NCBI GenBank assembly: GCA_934148875.1
Contig: CAKPDJ010000002.1
Coordinates: 1 to 64,000, forward strand
Direction of reading: 5' to 3'
Length of the DNA stretch: 64,000 nt
From: an uncultured Bacilli bacterium
GTDB lineage: Bacteria > Bacillota_I > Bacilli_A > RF39 > UBA660
The notes beneath the pieces are model-generated. The model was not told the DNA's origin, made no database searches, and was given only the letters and a program-made list of their open reading frames with translations. Shown here piece after piece: positions 48,301 to 56,535 of the stretch. Each line of letters opens with the position of its first letter. Position 1 is the first letter of the stretch. A program made the position numbers and the translations under genes.

Positions 48301-49256
48301 GTGAAATGTAATAAAATAACCTTTACAATCCTACAGTAAGTAGGTTCAAGGTGTGAGCCTACACAGGGCAATAGATTGACAATCCTATAGATGAATAGCA
48401 CCAAGCAAGTGATTAAGCATAGGTAAAATTTTATAAAGTAGCGTAGCAGAATGTTAAAACTGCTATATGGGAAGCTTATAAAGTTGCCTTATTTGATGTG
48501 TAAAAAATATCAAATAAGGTGTAAAGGTTGATAAATCAAATAAATTTTGAAGGAAAGAATAAAGTAGATATAGCGATAGAAAGATTAAAAGCATTTGAAC
48601 CTAAAGAAGGTTACTATGTAGCAATAAGTGGAGGAAAAGATTCTGATGTAATAGTAAAGTTATGCGAGCTTGCTAACGTGAAATATGACTTACATCATCA
48701 GCATACAACTTTAGATGCTCCACAAACAGTTTATTATATTAGAGATACATATCCTAATTGCGAAATAGATTATCCAGAAACAAGTGCATGGAAGCTTATT
48801 GAAAAGCAAGGGGTTCCTCCTACAAGGTTAATGAGATATTGTTGTAAGATATTAAAAGAGTATGGTGGTGAAGGAAGAACTAAGGTACTAGGTGTGAGAT
48901 GGGCTGAAAGCACAGGAAGAAAAAACAATAGAAGAATGACAGAAATGTGTTATAAAAATCATACAGTAACAGTAAATCCAATAATAGACTGGAGCGAAGC
49001 AGAAGTATGGGAATTTCATAGAGAATATGATCTTCCACATAATCCACTATATGATATGGGATATAAAAGAATAGGCTGTATAGGATGTCCACAAAAAGGT
49101 AAGAAAGCTATGCTAGAAGACTTTAAAAGATTTCCTAAATATAAAGAGAATTATTTAAAAGCATTTAATAGAATGTTAAAAGTAAGAAAAGAAAAAGGAT
49201 TAGAAACCACATGGAAAAGTGCTGAAGAAGTTTTTGACTGGTGGATAAATTTATAG
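48301..49256 (+). CDS. PAPS/APS reductase-like PP-loop protein, split by a second intron
   Basis: The main frame from 48531 encodes a PP-loop enzyme: ISGGKDSDVIVKL, RYCCKILKEYG and RIGCIGCPQKG, i.e. the P-loop plus the CC...CxxC set that holds a 4Fe-4S cluster in APS reductases and DndC. It has no usable binding site of its own. A strong AGGAGGTGATAAA followed by GTG at 48301 opens an eight-codon exon (MKCNKITF) which joins in frame to IleAsnGln... when 48325-48530 is removed, giving 249 residues. Fold and family are sure; substrate (sulphate, nucleic acid) is not. Confidence 0.75.
48325..48530 (+). ncRNA. probable group I intron at the start of the PP-loop gene
   Basis: The 206-nt insert begins after a U and ends in G. 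Candidate core: P3 GTTCA (48344-48348) with TGAAT (48392-48396); P7 CCTAT (48384-48388) with ATAGG (48419-48423); P8 CAC with GTG; J8/7 ATTAAGC. The sequence CAATCCTATAGATGAA parallels CAACGCATACAGATTGAA of the tail-tube intron. A P1 extension hairpin CCTAC-AGTAA-GTAGG follows the 5' site. The two ends (AACCTTTACA and TGTAAAGGTT) are also perfectly complementary, so a closed leader structure (riboswitch-like) is an alternative. An unspliced message would make only a 12-residue peptide. Confidence 0.62.
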
Positions 49257-49290
49257 TGTATATTTTCCAATAAATTAGTTATAATAATAT

Positions 49291-49890
49291 GTGTAAGATA
49301 TAAAACCTAAAAAGAACGTTGGTAACGATTATCTTACAAGTATGTTTTTTAAAGTTAGCTGCAGATATACTTTAAATAACTAATAATTATAAATTACGAG
49401 AAACTATATTTCACTTCTAGGAACCCGAAGCGCATTTGTGCTAGTTTTATACTGCTAGCAAAAATTATAGGCTCTTAACAAGAGCTTATCCACAAAAAAA
49501 TAATATTTAAATTAATGCACTAGTATATGTATTATGGACAATAGTATATGTAATTAAAACTTTATAAAAATGAGTCAGGGGACAACAAGTCTCCATTATC
49601 CGTCAGGATAAAAAACATTACTTAAAAAATAAGGTAGGAACAAACAACCAATCTTAACTAATTTAAAATAATATCTTTAATAAAGCTGGACATTAAAGAT
49701 AAATAACTAAAAGGGAGGGAAACCTTCCTACACACAATATATAAAACCAGCCTTACTGTGTTAAAAAAGGAGGGAAACCACAAAAATTTTACATTATAAA
49801 ATTGCCTTTCAAAATAGCAGTAAGAAAAGAAGACTTAGGAATGGAACATAACACCCGGGATTATGTTTTTATTTTCTAAGTCTTTTTTTT
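49291..49890 (+). ncRNA. large ornate structured RNA (~600 nt), ROOL-like candidate
   Basis: No gene is present in 49257-49949, yet the stretch is dense with perfect stems: TGTAAGATA/TATCTTACA (49292-49338), TTAAAGT/ACTTTAA (49349-49375), GGCTCTT/AAGAGC, GGGGAC/GTCTCC, ATCC/GGAT, ATCTTTAAT/ATTAAAGAT (about 49671-49700), GGGAGG-GAAA-CCTTCC and a second GGAGGGAAACC copy. The terminal hairpin AAGACTTAG...CTAAGTCTT has an inner AACATAA/TTATGTT and seven T. A -10 TATAAT lies at 49280-49285. Size, ornateness and phage/plasmid context match ROOL-class RNAs; I cannot confirm the class. Confidence 0.75.
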
Positions 49891-49928
49891 AGTACTAAAA
49901 AGTTAAAAAAGTACATATATATTACTAA
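49891..49928 (+). promoter_or_regulatory. GTACT-box promoter/operator
   Basis: AGTACTAAAAAGTTAAAAAAG, then TACATATATATTACT: the same box and TATA spacing as elsewhere, immediately after the RNA's terminator and before the patatin operon. Confidence 0.58.
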
Positions 49929-49949
49929 ACCAATAAAAAAGGAGTTAGT

Positions 49950-50087
49950 ATGAAAGGACAAGTAGCTTTTAGTACTAAAGAAAAAACTTTACTAGAGATA
50001 AGAGAAACAGCAGAAAATATTTTAAAAACATTAGATAAGCTAAGTGAAAAAATAAATAAATTAGAGGAGGGGTATAAGAAATTATGA
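49950..50087 (+). CDS. small coiled-coil protein, 45 residues
   Basis: MKGQVAFSTKEKTLLEIRET followed by a heptad-patterned coil (ILKTLDKLSEKINKLEEGY). It is coupled by an ATGA overlap to the patatin gene and has AAAGGAG upstream. It could be a regulator or chaperone of the phospholipase. Confidence 0.6.
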   Translation: MKGQVAFSTKEKTLLEIRETAENILKTLDKLSEKINKLEEGYKKL

Positions 50088-50869
50088 GAGCTATAGTATT
50101 AGGGGGAGGCGGGAGCCTTGGAGCATACCAAATAGGAGTATGGAGAGCACTTAAAGAGCTAGGCTATAAATACGATATGGTAATAGGAACATCTATTGGT
50201 GCTGTTAATGGAGCATTGATGGCTCAAGGATTAGACACATATGATTACGCAAAAGAACTTTGGGATAATATTACTATAGAAGATATTACAAATGATGATA
50301 TAGAAATGTATATGAATTTCACAGATCTATTTAATACAATAAAATCATTTGCATCTATAATGAAAGTTTTAAAATACAACTTTAAAACTTTAGGAGCAGA
50401 TACAACAAACTTTAAAGAATTTTTAGAAGATAACCTAAATGTAAAAGCAATATATAATTCAGACATACAATTTGCACTAAATACAATTAATATTACTATT
50501 CCGGGAATAGTAAAAAAGACAACAAAACAGATACCAAGAGAAAAGCTAATAGATTATATTATAGCAAGTTGTAGTGCAACACCAGTATTACAACCACATA
50601 AAATAGGAATGTGCAAGTATATAGATGGAGGATATGCAGATAACTTAGCAATAGATTATGCTAGAGAACTTGGAGCAACAGAAATACTTGCAGTAGATTT
50701 ATGCTATCTAAAACCAACTCATCAGGAAGAGATGAATGCAAAAGATGTAACTTATATATTTCCATCAGAAAGCCTTGGTAGCTTCTTTAGCTTCAACAAA
50801 AATGAAATGCTAAGAAATCAAGATATAGGATACAAAGATGCATATAATAAATTACTTTTGTATAAATAA
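50084..50869 (+). CDS. patatin-like phospholipase
   Basis: This 261-residue patatin has the oxyanion loop LGGGGSLGAYQIGV (6-19), nucleophile elbow GTSIG (Ser37) and the DGG of the Ser-Asp dyad in YIDGGYADN (about 180-188). No extra domain is attached. Patatins hydrolyse membrane phospholipids; in phages they occur both as lysis helpers and as abortive-infection effectors. No cyclic-nucleotide synthase or other trigger gene is adjacent, only the small coil protein. Confidence 0.92.
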   Translation: MRAIVLGGGGSLGAYQIGVWRALKELGYKYDMVIGTSIGAVNGALMAQGLDTYDYAKELWDNITIEDITNDDIEMYMNFTDLFNTIKSFASIMKVLKYNFKTLGADTTNFKEFLEDNLNVKAIYNSDIQFALNTINITIPGIVKKTTKQIPREKLIDYIIASCSATPVLQPHKIGMCKYIDGGYADNLAIDYARELGATEILAVDLCYLKPTHQEEMNAKDVTYIFPSESLGSFFSFNKNEMLRNQDIGYKDAYNKLLLYK

Positions 50870-50930
50870 TAAGAATAAGGGTATAATAAAAAAAGAATAC
50901 CGAAGTGCATTAAATTAAAGCAATTTAAAA

Positions 50931-50956
50931 AGGGAGCCAAAAAGGCTCCTTTTTTA
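50931..50956 (+). terminator. terminator of the patatin operon
   Basis: GGAGCC-AAAAA-GGCTCC followed by six T. Confidence 0.9.
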
Positions 50957-51021
50957 TTTTAATAAATATTGTATATATAAGAAAATAACGGTTAAAATAA
51001 TACTAAAAGGAAGGTGAGGAA

Positions 51022-51240
51022 ATGAAAACAATAAGTACAGGAGAACCATCAAATTTAGAAACATATAGAAATATAGCTTTAGCATTAACAGGAAATAAAA
51101 ATAGTAAGGCTGTAAAATTTTTTGATAAAAAGATACAAGAGAGCCCAAATAAAGAAAAAGAAGAAGTAATAGCAGATGAAAGTCAAATGATGTATTTAAT
51201 ACTAACACTAATAAAGGAGGATTTTAATGATATATTATAG
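51022..51240 (+). CDS. hypothetical protein, 72 residues
   Basis: MKTISTGEPSNLETYRNIAL, a basic/polar centre, and an acidic helical end (DESQMMYLILTLIKEDFNDI). RBS is AAGGAAGGTGAGG. It overlaps the next gene. No family is recognised. Confidence 0.58.
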   Translation: MKTISTGEPSNLETYRNIALALTGNKNSKAVKFFDKKIQESPNKEKEEVIADESQMMYLILTLIKEDFNDIL

Positions 51241-51574
51241 ACATAAAGAAACAGGCTTTCTTATAAGCCATAAAGATTTAAAAGAAAAATATAATGAAGT
51301 AAAAGAGGAATTAGAAAGTAATGAAGTTGTGAGTTTTAGAAGATATAACTTAAATACTGATAAACCTGATAGATTTGCATATGGATTGCTAGAGATACCA
51401 TTCAGTGATGATTTTGAAATATTAATAAATGATGAAAATTTAGAAACAACAGATTATATTAGGCTTATGAATATTTTAGAAAGTTCTATAATTACAGATC
51501 ATGATTTAATTGAAAAAATTAGACCTATAATTCAAAAGAAGATTAAAGTAGAAAAAATATTAAATATTTTTTAA
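51227..51574 (+). CDS. hypothetical protein, 115 residues
   Basis: The product begins MIYYRHKETGFLISHKDLKE, mixed alpha/beta with an acidic second half (FSDDFEILINDENLETTDYI). The ATG follows AAAGGAGGA. No family is recognised; it belongs to the run of small accessory genes at 51-58 kb. Confidence 0.58.
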   Translation: MIYYRHKETGFLISHKDLKEKYNEVKEELESNEVVSFRRYNLNTDKPDRFAYGLLEIPFSDDFEILINDENLETTDYIRLMNILESSIITDHDLIEKIRPIIQKKIKVEKILNIF

Positions 51575-51617
51575 AGATTAAATTAATAATCAATAAATAT
51601 CCAGGAGGGAAATAATA

Positions 51618-52208
51618 ATGAGTAAAGGATATGAAAGCTTAGTACATAAAGTAAAGATAGATTGTGATAATGGAGAAGGATGTTTTAATCCTAATGGATG
51701 TAATCATGAATTTACTAGAATAGTACCAGCAGAAGGTGAGGATAAAAAATTTTTTAATACAATTTGTAAACATATATCAAAGTGTGAACATAAGTACTGT
51801 GATAAATTCAAATGGATTATAGATAGAGCCAAACATTACGCAGAAAAAACCGGATTGGATTGGGAAGAAATATTAGATTCATGGGAAGAAGATTGTGATT
51901 ATTGGTATATGAATTACTATCAAGATGCAAATCAACCATTAATTGAAGGTGATAATGTAAGAGTATTTGAAACGGTAAATGATTTATTAGAAGCTATAGA
52001 AGATAGAAAATTTAGATGTCCTAGTTGTGGGAAAATTTCAACTGATCCTTATGAATGCAATAGTGGAGCAAAGATGAATAATGAAGAAGTATGCAATTGG
52101 AAAGTTTATGGTTTATTTGGGGATTTAGGAAAAGGTGCATTTGTTTATTGTAAGGACAAGAAAAAAGGTGAAAAAATCTTTATGCCAATTGCGTGGGAGA
52201 AAAAGTAA
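51618..52208 (+). CDS. hypothetical cysteine-rich phage protein, 196 residues
   Basis: There are three metal-binding-like regions: CDNGEGCFNPNGCNHEFTR, ICKHISKCEHKYCDKF, and a zinc ribbon FRCPSCGKISTDPYECNSGA. The C-terminal ~50 residues have WKVYGLFGDLGKGAFVYCKD. The architecture recurs in Firmicutes phages, but the role is unknown. RBS is CAGGAGGG. Confidence 0.62.
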   Translation: MSKGYESLVHKVKIDCDNGEGCFNPNGCNHEFTRIVPAEGEDKKFFNTICKHISKCEHKYCDKFKWIIDRAKHYAEKTGLDWEEILDSWEEDCDYWYMNYYQDANQPLIEGDNVRVFETVNDLLEAIEDRKFRCPSCGKISTDPYECNSGAKMNNEEVCNWKVYGLFGDLGKGAFVYCKDKKKGEKIFMPIAWEKK

Positions 52209-52588
52209 TGAAATTAAACATAGAACAAGTATTAAATAAATTAGTAGAAGATAAAGTAATAGATTTAAATAATCCTAGCTGCAGTAATTGCAATGAGTGT
52301 TGCAGTATATTAACAATGATAACAGAAGAGGAATATAAATTTTATAAATCATATTTCAATAAACATAAAGATATTTTGAAAGCTGCTAAAGAAAGAAGAA
52401 GAAAACTAGAAATAAAAACAAAATCTATAAGTTGGATGTGTCCTTTTTCAACTAATACTAAAAGATGCAGTATATATAATATAAGACCTAAAACATGTAG
52501 AGAATTTCATTGTAAAAAAGAATTAAATAAATTTAATAAAGATGATATTCAATATACTAAACATCATACTATTAAAGATTTATTATAA
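52208..52588 (+). CDS. YkgJ-like putative zinc/iron-chelating protein
   Basis: This 126-residue protein has CSNCNECCSILTMIT, then SWMCPFSTNTKRCSIYNIRP and RPKTCREFHC, the CxxC(x)CC ... C...C pattern of the UPF0153/YkgJ family. The ATG at 52208 overlaps the previous stop by 1 nt with GGGAGAAAAAG upstream. Confidence 0.8.
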   Translation: MKLNIEQVLNKLVEDKVIDLNNPSCSNCNECCSILTMITEEEYKFYKSYFNKHKDILKAAKERRRKLEIKTKSISWMCPFSTNTKRCSIYNIRPKTCREFHCKKELNKFNKDDIQYTKHHTIKDLL

Positions 52589-52600
52589 GGAGTTGAATTA

Positions 52601-52870
52601 ATGTTTAAATTTATAAAGAAACTATTTAAGAAAAAAGAACCAGAAGAGGATCCTAACATTATTATAGAAGATGAAGAAAAAGCAAAGCAGGAAATAATAT
52701 ATACTATAGATAAACATAGAGAAGAAAAAATAAGATTAAATTATAGAACTATAATGTTAACTGGAAAGACTATAGAGCAGCTAATAGAACCATTAACTAA
52801 TATAAAAATAGATTATACAAAAGTACACATAGATTATATTACAATAAAACATAAAGAAATAGAAAAATAA
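52601..52870 (+). CDS. small basic/acidic hypothetical protein, 89 residues
   Basis: The start MFKFIKKLFKKKEPEEDPNI is an amphipathic basic helix typical of membrane-surface association, followed by a helix and two strands (LTNIKIDYTKVHIDYITIK). RBS is AAGGAG. No family is recognised. Confidence 0.58.
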   Translation: MFKFIKKLFKKKEPEEDPNIIIEDEEKAKQEIIYTIDKHREEKIRLNYRTIMLTGKTIEQLIEPLTNIKIDYTKVHIDYITIKHKEIEK

Positions 52871-52903
52871 TATAGATATATTTATTTAATAAGGAGAAAG
52901 CCA

Positions 52904-53044
52904 ATGTCAAATCAAAGACTAGAACTATTATTAAATATCTATAAAGAAGATATTAAATTCCATAAAAGTATAGGAACTATATATACAGAAAAAGAACTAA
53001 TAAATACATTAAAATTATGTATTGAATTAGTAAATAGAATTTAG
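52904..53044 (+). CDS. small helical protein, 46 residues
   Basis: MSNQRLELLLNIYKEDIKFH and a second helix (EKELINTLKLCIELVNR). RBS is AAGGAGAAAG. No family is recognised. Confidence 0.58.
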   Translation: MSNQRLELLLNIYKEDIKFHKSIGTIYTEKELINTLKLCIELVNRI

Positions 53045-53064
53045 AAAGGAAGTTAGAAATAAAA

Positions 53065-53724
53065 ATGCATTTTACAGTAGGAGTATTAGTAGATAAAAAA
53101 GGAAAAAAATTAGAAGAATTACTTGCACCGTATCAAGAGAATAATATGGGGAATTGTCCAAAAGAGTTTTTAGAATTTATGGAAGCTACAACAGAAATTA
53201 ATGAATATGAAGATCATAAAGATGATTATGAAACATTAGATGAATTCATGGAAGATTATTATGGTATTAGAAAAGATAGAGAGACAGGAAAGTATGGTTA
53301 TTGGGAAAATCCAAACGCACAATGGGATTGGTATCAAGTTGGAGGAAGATGGAGCAATATGCTTTTATCAAAAAATGGATATAAAAGTGATTATCTGCAA
53401 TTAAAAGATATTGATTGGAATGGTATGTATGAAATTAGTAAAAAACAAGCAATAGAAACATGGGATAGTAATGAAAATGAAATATATAGAATGCTTAATG
53501 GCATAAAGAAAGATGATACAAAAGAATCTTATATAGAAAGAATGAGTAAATTTGAAACATATGCAGTTATAACACCTGATGGTAAATGGCATTCAAAAGA
53601 TAAAATGGGATTGTTTTCAGTATCAACTAATGAGGACGATAACAGGAATAAAAGCTTTTATGATATTTTTATAAAAGATGCAGATCAAGAATTAATATTA
53701 GTTATAGTAGATTGTCATATTTAA
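53065..53724 (+). CDS. conserved phage protein with WDWY-GGRW motif
   Basis: This 219-residue protein contains NPNAQWDWYQVGGRWSNMLL, the signature of a hypothetical family common on phages and plasmids of Firmicutes and often of soil bacteria. Acidic stretches (INEYEDHKDDYETLDEFMED) precede it, and FETYAVITPDGKWHSKDKM, VSTNEDDNRNKSFYDIFI follow. Function is unknown. RBS is AGAAAGGAAG. Confidence 0.68.
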   Translation: MHFTVGVLVDKKGKKLEELLAPYQENNMGNCPKEFLEFMEATTEINEYEDHKDDYETLDEFMEDYYGIRKDRETGKYGYWENPNAQWDWYQVGGRWSNMLLSKNGYKSDYLQLKDIDWNGMYEISKKQAIETWDSNENEIYRMLNGIKKDDTKESYIERMSKFETYAVITPDGKWHSKDKMGLFSVSTNEDDNRNKSFYDIFIKDADQELILVIVDCHI

Positions 53725-53800
53725 GAAGAGGGAACAGTGATAAAAAAACATTATCACTCGCAACTAGAATCCTCGTAAAAGAGTATAAAGGAGAAAAATA

Positions 53801-54025
53801 ATGCAAATAGATGAAAAATACGTTAAAATACTTAAGAATGTTTTAAGAAATGATATAGCAATAGAGAAAGAACAATTAAAAAGACTAGAAGCTATAAAAA
53901 ACAAATTAAATGATAAAGACTTTATGGAAAAATTATTAAGCACTAATCATTTTAAACAAAGACTAGAAGAATTAAAATTAAAAGAAGAAATATTAAAGGT
54001 ATTAGAGGGTAATAAAGAAGTCTAA
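53801..54025 (+). CDS. small helical protein, 74 residues
   Basis: MQIDEKYVKILKNVLRNDIA with a coiled-coil-like remainder (EEILKVLEGNKEV at the end). RBS is AAAGGAGAAA. Upstream (53737-53760) lies a hairpin CAGTGATAA...TTATCACT. No family is recognised. Confidence 0.58.
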   Translation: MQIDEKYVKILKNVLRNDIAIEKEQLKRLEAIKNKLNDKDFMEKLLSTNHFKQRLEELKLKEEILKVLEGNKEV

Positions 54026-54045
54026 AAAGACTTCTTATTTTTTTA
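54015..54045 (+). terminator. intrinsic terminator
   Basis: GAAGTCT-AAAA-AGACTTC, then TTATTTTTTT, overlapping the stop codon. Confidence 0.85.
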
Positions 54046-54053
54046 TAAAAAAT

Positions 54054-54091
54054 GGTACTAAAAGTTAAATTAGTGCATACAATGTATTAAA
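54054..54091 (+). promoter_or_regulatory. GTACT-box promoter/operator
   Basis: GGTACTAAAAGTTAAATTAG, then TGCATACAATGTATT, followed by AAAAGGAG. A GTACT arm with a degenerate AGT half and a CAATGT/TACAAT-like -10. Confidence 0.5.
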
Positions 54092-54110
54092 AAGATAAAA
54101 GGAGATTAAT

Positions 54111-54254
54111 ATGGATACTAAATTATTTTTAACTTACCTAGAATTATTAAAAAAATATAATATGGAAGATACTTCAGAAGAGGAGAAAAATGAATTAGTA
54201 GAAGATATGAATTTAATAAGACTTGGATATCTACCATGTAAATATCTTCAATAA
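54111..54254 (+). CDS. small acidic helical protein, 47 residues
   Basis: MDTKLFLTYLELLKKYNMED, then EEEKNELVEDMNLIRLGYLP. RBS is AAAAGGAG; own promoter box. No family is recognised; small acidic helical proteins of this size are often anti-host or anti-DNA-binding factors. Confidence 0.58.
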   Translation: MDTKLFLTYLELLKKYNMEDTSEEEKNELVEDMNLIRLGYLPCKYLQ

Positions 54255-54272
54255 AAGAAAGGATGTTAATGA

Positions 54273-54344
54273 ATGAAAGAATTCTTTATTATACTTATTG
54301 ATATTTTAATAATGTGGATCATAACAATAAAAGAGAGCCGATAG
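54273..54344 (+). CDS. 23-residue membrane peptide
   Basis: MKEFFIILIDILIMWIITIK plus three residues: a single hydrophobic helix capped by charges, with GAAAGGATG upstream and its end overlapping a terminator. It could be a tiny membrane regulator, toxin-like peptide, or chance. Confidence 0.4.
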   Translation: MKEFFIILIDILIMWIITIKESR

Positions 54345-54354
54345 GCTCTTTTTT
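54333..54354 (+). terminator. intrinsic terminator
   Basis: AGAGCC-GATA-GGCTCT followed by six T. Confidence 0.9.
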
Positions 54355-54433
54355 CATGTATAAATAATCCAGTTTAGGTTAAAATAGATATATAAGGAAT
54401 AGAACACACTAAATTACCAACAAGGAGCATAAT

Positions 54434-54709
54434 ATGGATAAAATAAGTACATATCAAAGTATATTTAACTGTACAAGAGAAGAAGCAATAGAAAAAGCCA
54501 GTAAAGTTCAAAAGAATTATAAATGTATAAAAGCTCTATCTAAAAGAAAAAAAGAATATCTATTAAGCATATTAGAAGAATATAACATACCTGAAGTAGA
54601 GGATATAGATATAGTATTAACAGCAATAAGTATTATCTCAGTAAGAGAAAATAAAGAATTAACAGAATTAGAGAATATAATAAATAAGGAGATTAAGAAT
54701 TTAAATTGA
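54434..54709 (+). CDS. hypothetical protein, 91 residues
   Basis: MDKISTYQSIFNCTREEAIE, then helices (CIKALSKRKKEYLLSILEEY and DIVLTAISIISVRENKELTE). Helical throughout, basic in the middle, with AAGGAGC upstream. It overlaps the next gene by 4 nt. Confidence 0.58.
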   Translation: MDKISTYQSIFNCTREEAIEKASKVQKNYKCIKALSKRKKEYLLSILEEYNIPEVEDIDIVLTAISIISVRENKELTELENIINKEIKNLN

Positions 54710-54972
54710 AACTAAATAAAGAAATAATAAGAAGAGAAATAGAAAAACATTTTACAGAAAAAGAAATAAATTTATTAGAAGAATTAACTAATACCAATAT
54801 TTTAAATCTAATAGATTATAATAATTTAAATTATTGTATATTACAATTTGATTTATTAAAAATTCAAGAACATATCGGGATTGAAGAAATAAGAGAGTAT
54901 ATATTAGAAAATTTTTCTGAAGAACATTTGGAAGCTTTGAAGAAGGCAGTAAGATTAATAATAGAGCTATAA
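54706..54972 (+). CDS. hypothetical protein, 88 residues
   Basis: The product starts at a TTG overlapping the previous stop: MKLNKEIIRREIEKHFTEKE, followed by LLEELTNTNILNLIDYNNLN and an acidic helical end. After its stop is a hairpin (AAGAGCC/GGCTCTT, 54976-54995) whose U-tract lies on the minus strand, and then ~150 nt with no clear gene, only a short degenerate frame ending YNKENKNYIPVK near 55130. Confidence 0.55.
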   Translation: MKLNKEIIRREIEKHFTEKEINLLEELTNTNILNLIDYNNLNYCILQFDLLKIQEHIGIEEIREYILENFSEEHLEALKKAVRLIIEL

Positions 54973-55150
54973 AAAAAGAGCCTAAAAAGGCTCTTAGAAA
55001 TAATATAGTAAAGAAATCAAATTCCATTAATATTATACACAAAAAAGATAATAACATGCAAGAAAATCCAAGACAAAAGAAGCAATTGTAGCTTATAATA
55101 AAGAAAATAAAAATTATATACCAGTGAAGTAAGGTAGAAAGGGAAATCAA

Positions 55151-55540
55151 ATGAGTTTTACAGAGAAAGAAAAAGAAATATTTAATAAAGGTTTAAAGAT
55201 ATATAGAGAAGAAAGAGAAAAATCCATGAATGAATTTTATGAAAGAATAGAAAAAGAATTAGAAGTTTCTACGGAAGAATATAAAAATATTCAAGGAAGA
55301 GTAAAAAAGTTAGTAAAGCAGTTGGAAGAATATCAACCACTAAAATATGTAGGAGCAATAATAGCTCTAATGATACCAGTTTTTTCAACATATAAAATTA
55401 AATATGGATATCTAATAAATCTAATATTTTTAATAATACAAGTTTATTTTTTAAATAAACAAATAAACCAAAGTAAAGAGTTTAAAGCAATTAATAAAGA
55501 ATTAGATGATTTATATAAAAACCTTGAGGAGATGCAATAG
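55151..55540 (+). CDS. coiled-coil protein with two membrane helices
   Basis: This 129-residue protein has an N-terminal charged coil (FNKGLKIYREEREKSMNEFY to ~70), then two hydrophobic stretches (YVGAIIALMIPVFSTY and YLINLIFLIIQVYFLN) and a C-terminal coil (KELDDLYKNLEEMQ). Both ends should be cytoplasmic. It lies just upstream of the radical SAM gene; a membrane sensor or exclusion protein is possible. Confidence 0.6.
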   Translation: MSFTEKEKEIFNKGLKIYREEREKSMNEFYERIEKELEVSTEEYKNIQGRVKKLVKQLEEYQPLKYVGAIIALMIPVFSTYKIKYGYLINLIFLIIQVYFLNKQINQSKEFKAINKELDDLYKNLEEMQ

Positions 55541-55569
55541 CAGAACAAAAGAAAGAAGATGATTTAATA

Positions 55570-56517
55570 ATGAAACATGTATCAATTGAAATAATAAGAA
55601 AATGTCCTAATAACTGTTTACACTGTTCATCATTATCAGGAATAAACTGTAAAGAAAAAATCGAAACAGAATTAGTAAAAAGAGTTATAGATGGATTAAA
55701 AAAGATTAAAGTTGAATATATTAGCTTATCTGGTGGAGAACCTTTTTTGCATGAGGGATTAATTGAAATAGTACAATATGCTACAAATAAAGGATTGAAA
55801 ACTAATATATATACAAGTGGAGTATTATTAAATAACAAATCTATACCACTAGAAATGTTAAAACAAATAAAAGATGCAGGCGTAAATAAATTAATATTTA
55901 ATTTTCAATCATTAAAAGAAAAAGTATATGATCAAATAATGAATACAAGAGGAAATTTAAAAAGTGTTAAAAAATCTATAGAAAATTCTAAAACATCAGG
56001 AATATATACAGAATTACATTTTGTACCTATGAAATTAAATTATAATGAAATACTTGATATAGTTGAATATGTTAAAGAAAACAATATAGATAAAGTAAGT
56101 TTTTTAGGATTAATACCACATGGAAGAGCAGATTTAAATAAAGATATAATTTTTTTAGATAAAGATATAAATAATAAAGTAAAAGCATTATTAGATAATA
56201 TAAAGAATAAAAAAATAAGAATAGGAACTCCATTAAGTATAAAATCTGAACAATGTAAATGTGAAGCAGGTAAAGATAAGTTATATATTAAGTATGATGG
56301 TAAAGTTTATGGATGTGAAGCATTTAAATACATTCGTTTATATGATATTGAAGAGGTATTTCCAGATAGTATTTATGAAAAAAATATAGAAGATATTTAT
56401 TATAATTCTAAATACTTACAAGTAGCTCAGGAGAAAATAGATGCAATTTTAAAAAACTATACAGATGAAAATTGTCCTATTCAAGAAGAAATAAGAGAAA
56501 AAAATTATAAAATTTAA
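55570..56517 (+). CDS. radical SAM enzyme with Cys-rich C-terminus
   Basis: This 315-residue enzyme has EIIRKCPNNCLHCSS (Cys12, Cys16, Cys19 for the 4Fe-4S cluster), YISLSGGEPFLHEG, then TEIVQYATNKGLKTNIYTSG and DAGVNKLIFNFQSL typical of the MoaA/PqqE-like TIM barrel. The C-terminal part (SEQCKCEAGKDKLYI, GKVYGCEAFKYIRLYD ... NCPIQEEI) resembles a SPASM/twitch auxiliary-cluster region. No substrate peptide is obvious nearby. It may modify a peptide, a tRNA or a nucleotide. Confidence 0.87.
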   Translation: MKHVSIEIIRKCPNNCLHCSSLSGINCKEKIETELVKRVIDGLKKIKVEYISLSGGEPFLHEGLIEIVQYATNKGLKTNIYTSGVLLNNKSIPLEMLKQIKDAGVNKLIFNFQSLKEKVYDQIMNTRGNLKSVKKSIENSKTSGIYTELHFVPMKLNYNEILDIVEYVKENNIDKVSFLGLIPHGRADLNKDIIFLDKDINNKVKALLDNIKNKKIRIGTPLSIKSEQCKCEAGKDKLYIKYDGKVYGCEAFKYIRLYDIEEVFPDSIYEKNIEDIYYNSKYLQVAQEKIDAILKNYTDENCPIQEEIREKNYKI

Positions 56518-56535
56518 TATAAAGGAAGTAAACAC

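Noticed and set aside
48528..48530. TTG at 48528 as start of the PP-loop gene
   Set aside because: AAAGG lies directly against the TTG with no spacing and within a complementary stem; the strong site and GTG at 48301 fit splicing better. Not fully excluded.
50084..50869. CBASS system based on the patatin
   Set aside because: No CD-NTase, E1/E2/JAB or HORMA/TRIP13-like gene lies nearby; patatin alone is not enough to call CBASS.
55000..55150. Short gene ending near 55130
   Set aside because: No start with binding site; only a tail-like frame of about 25 codons, probably a remnant.
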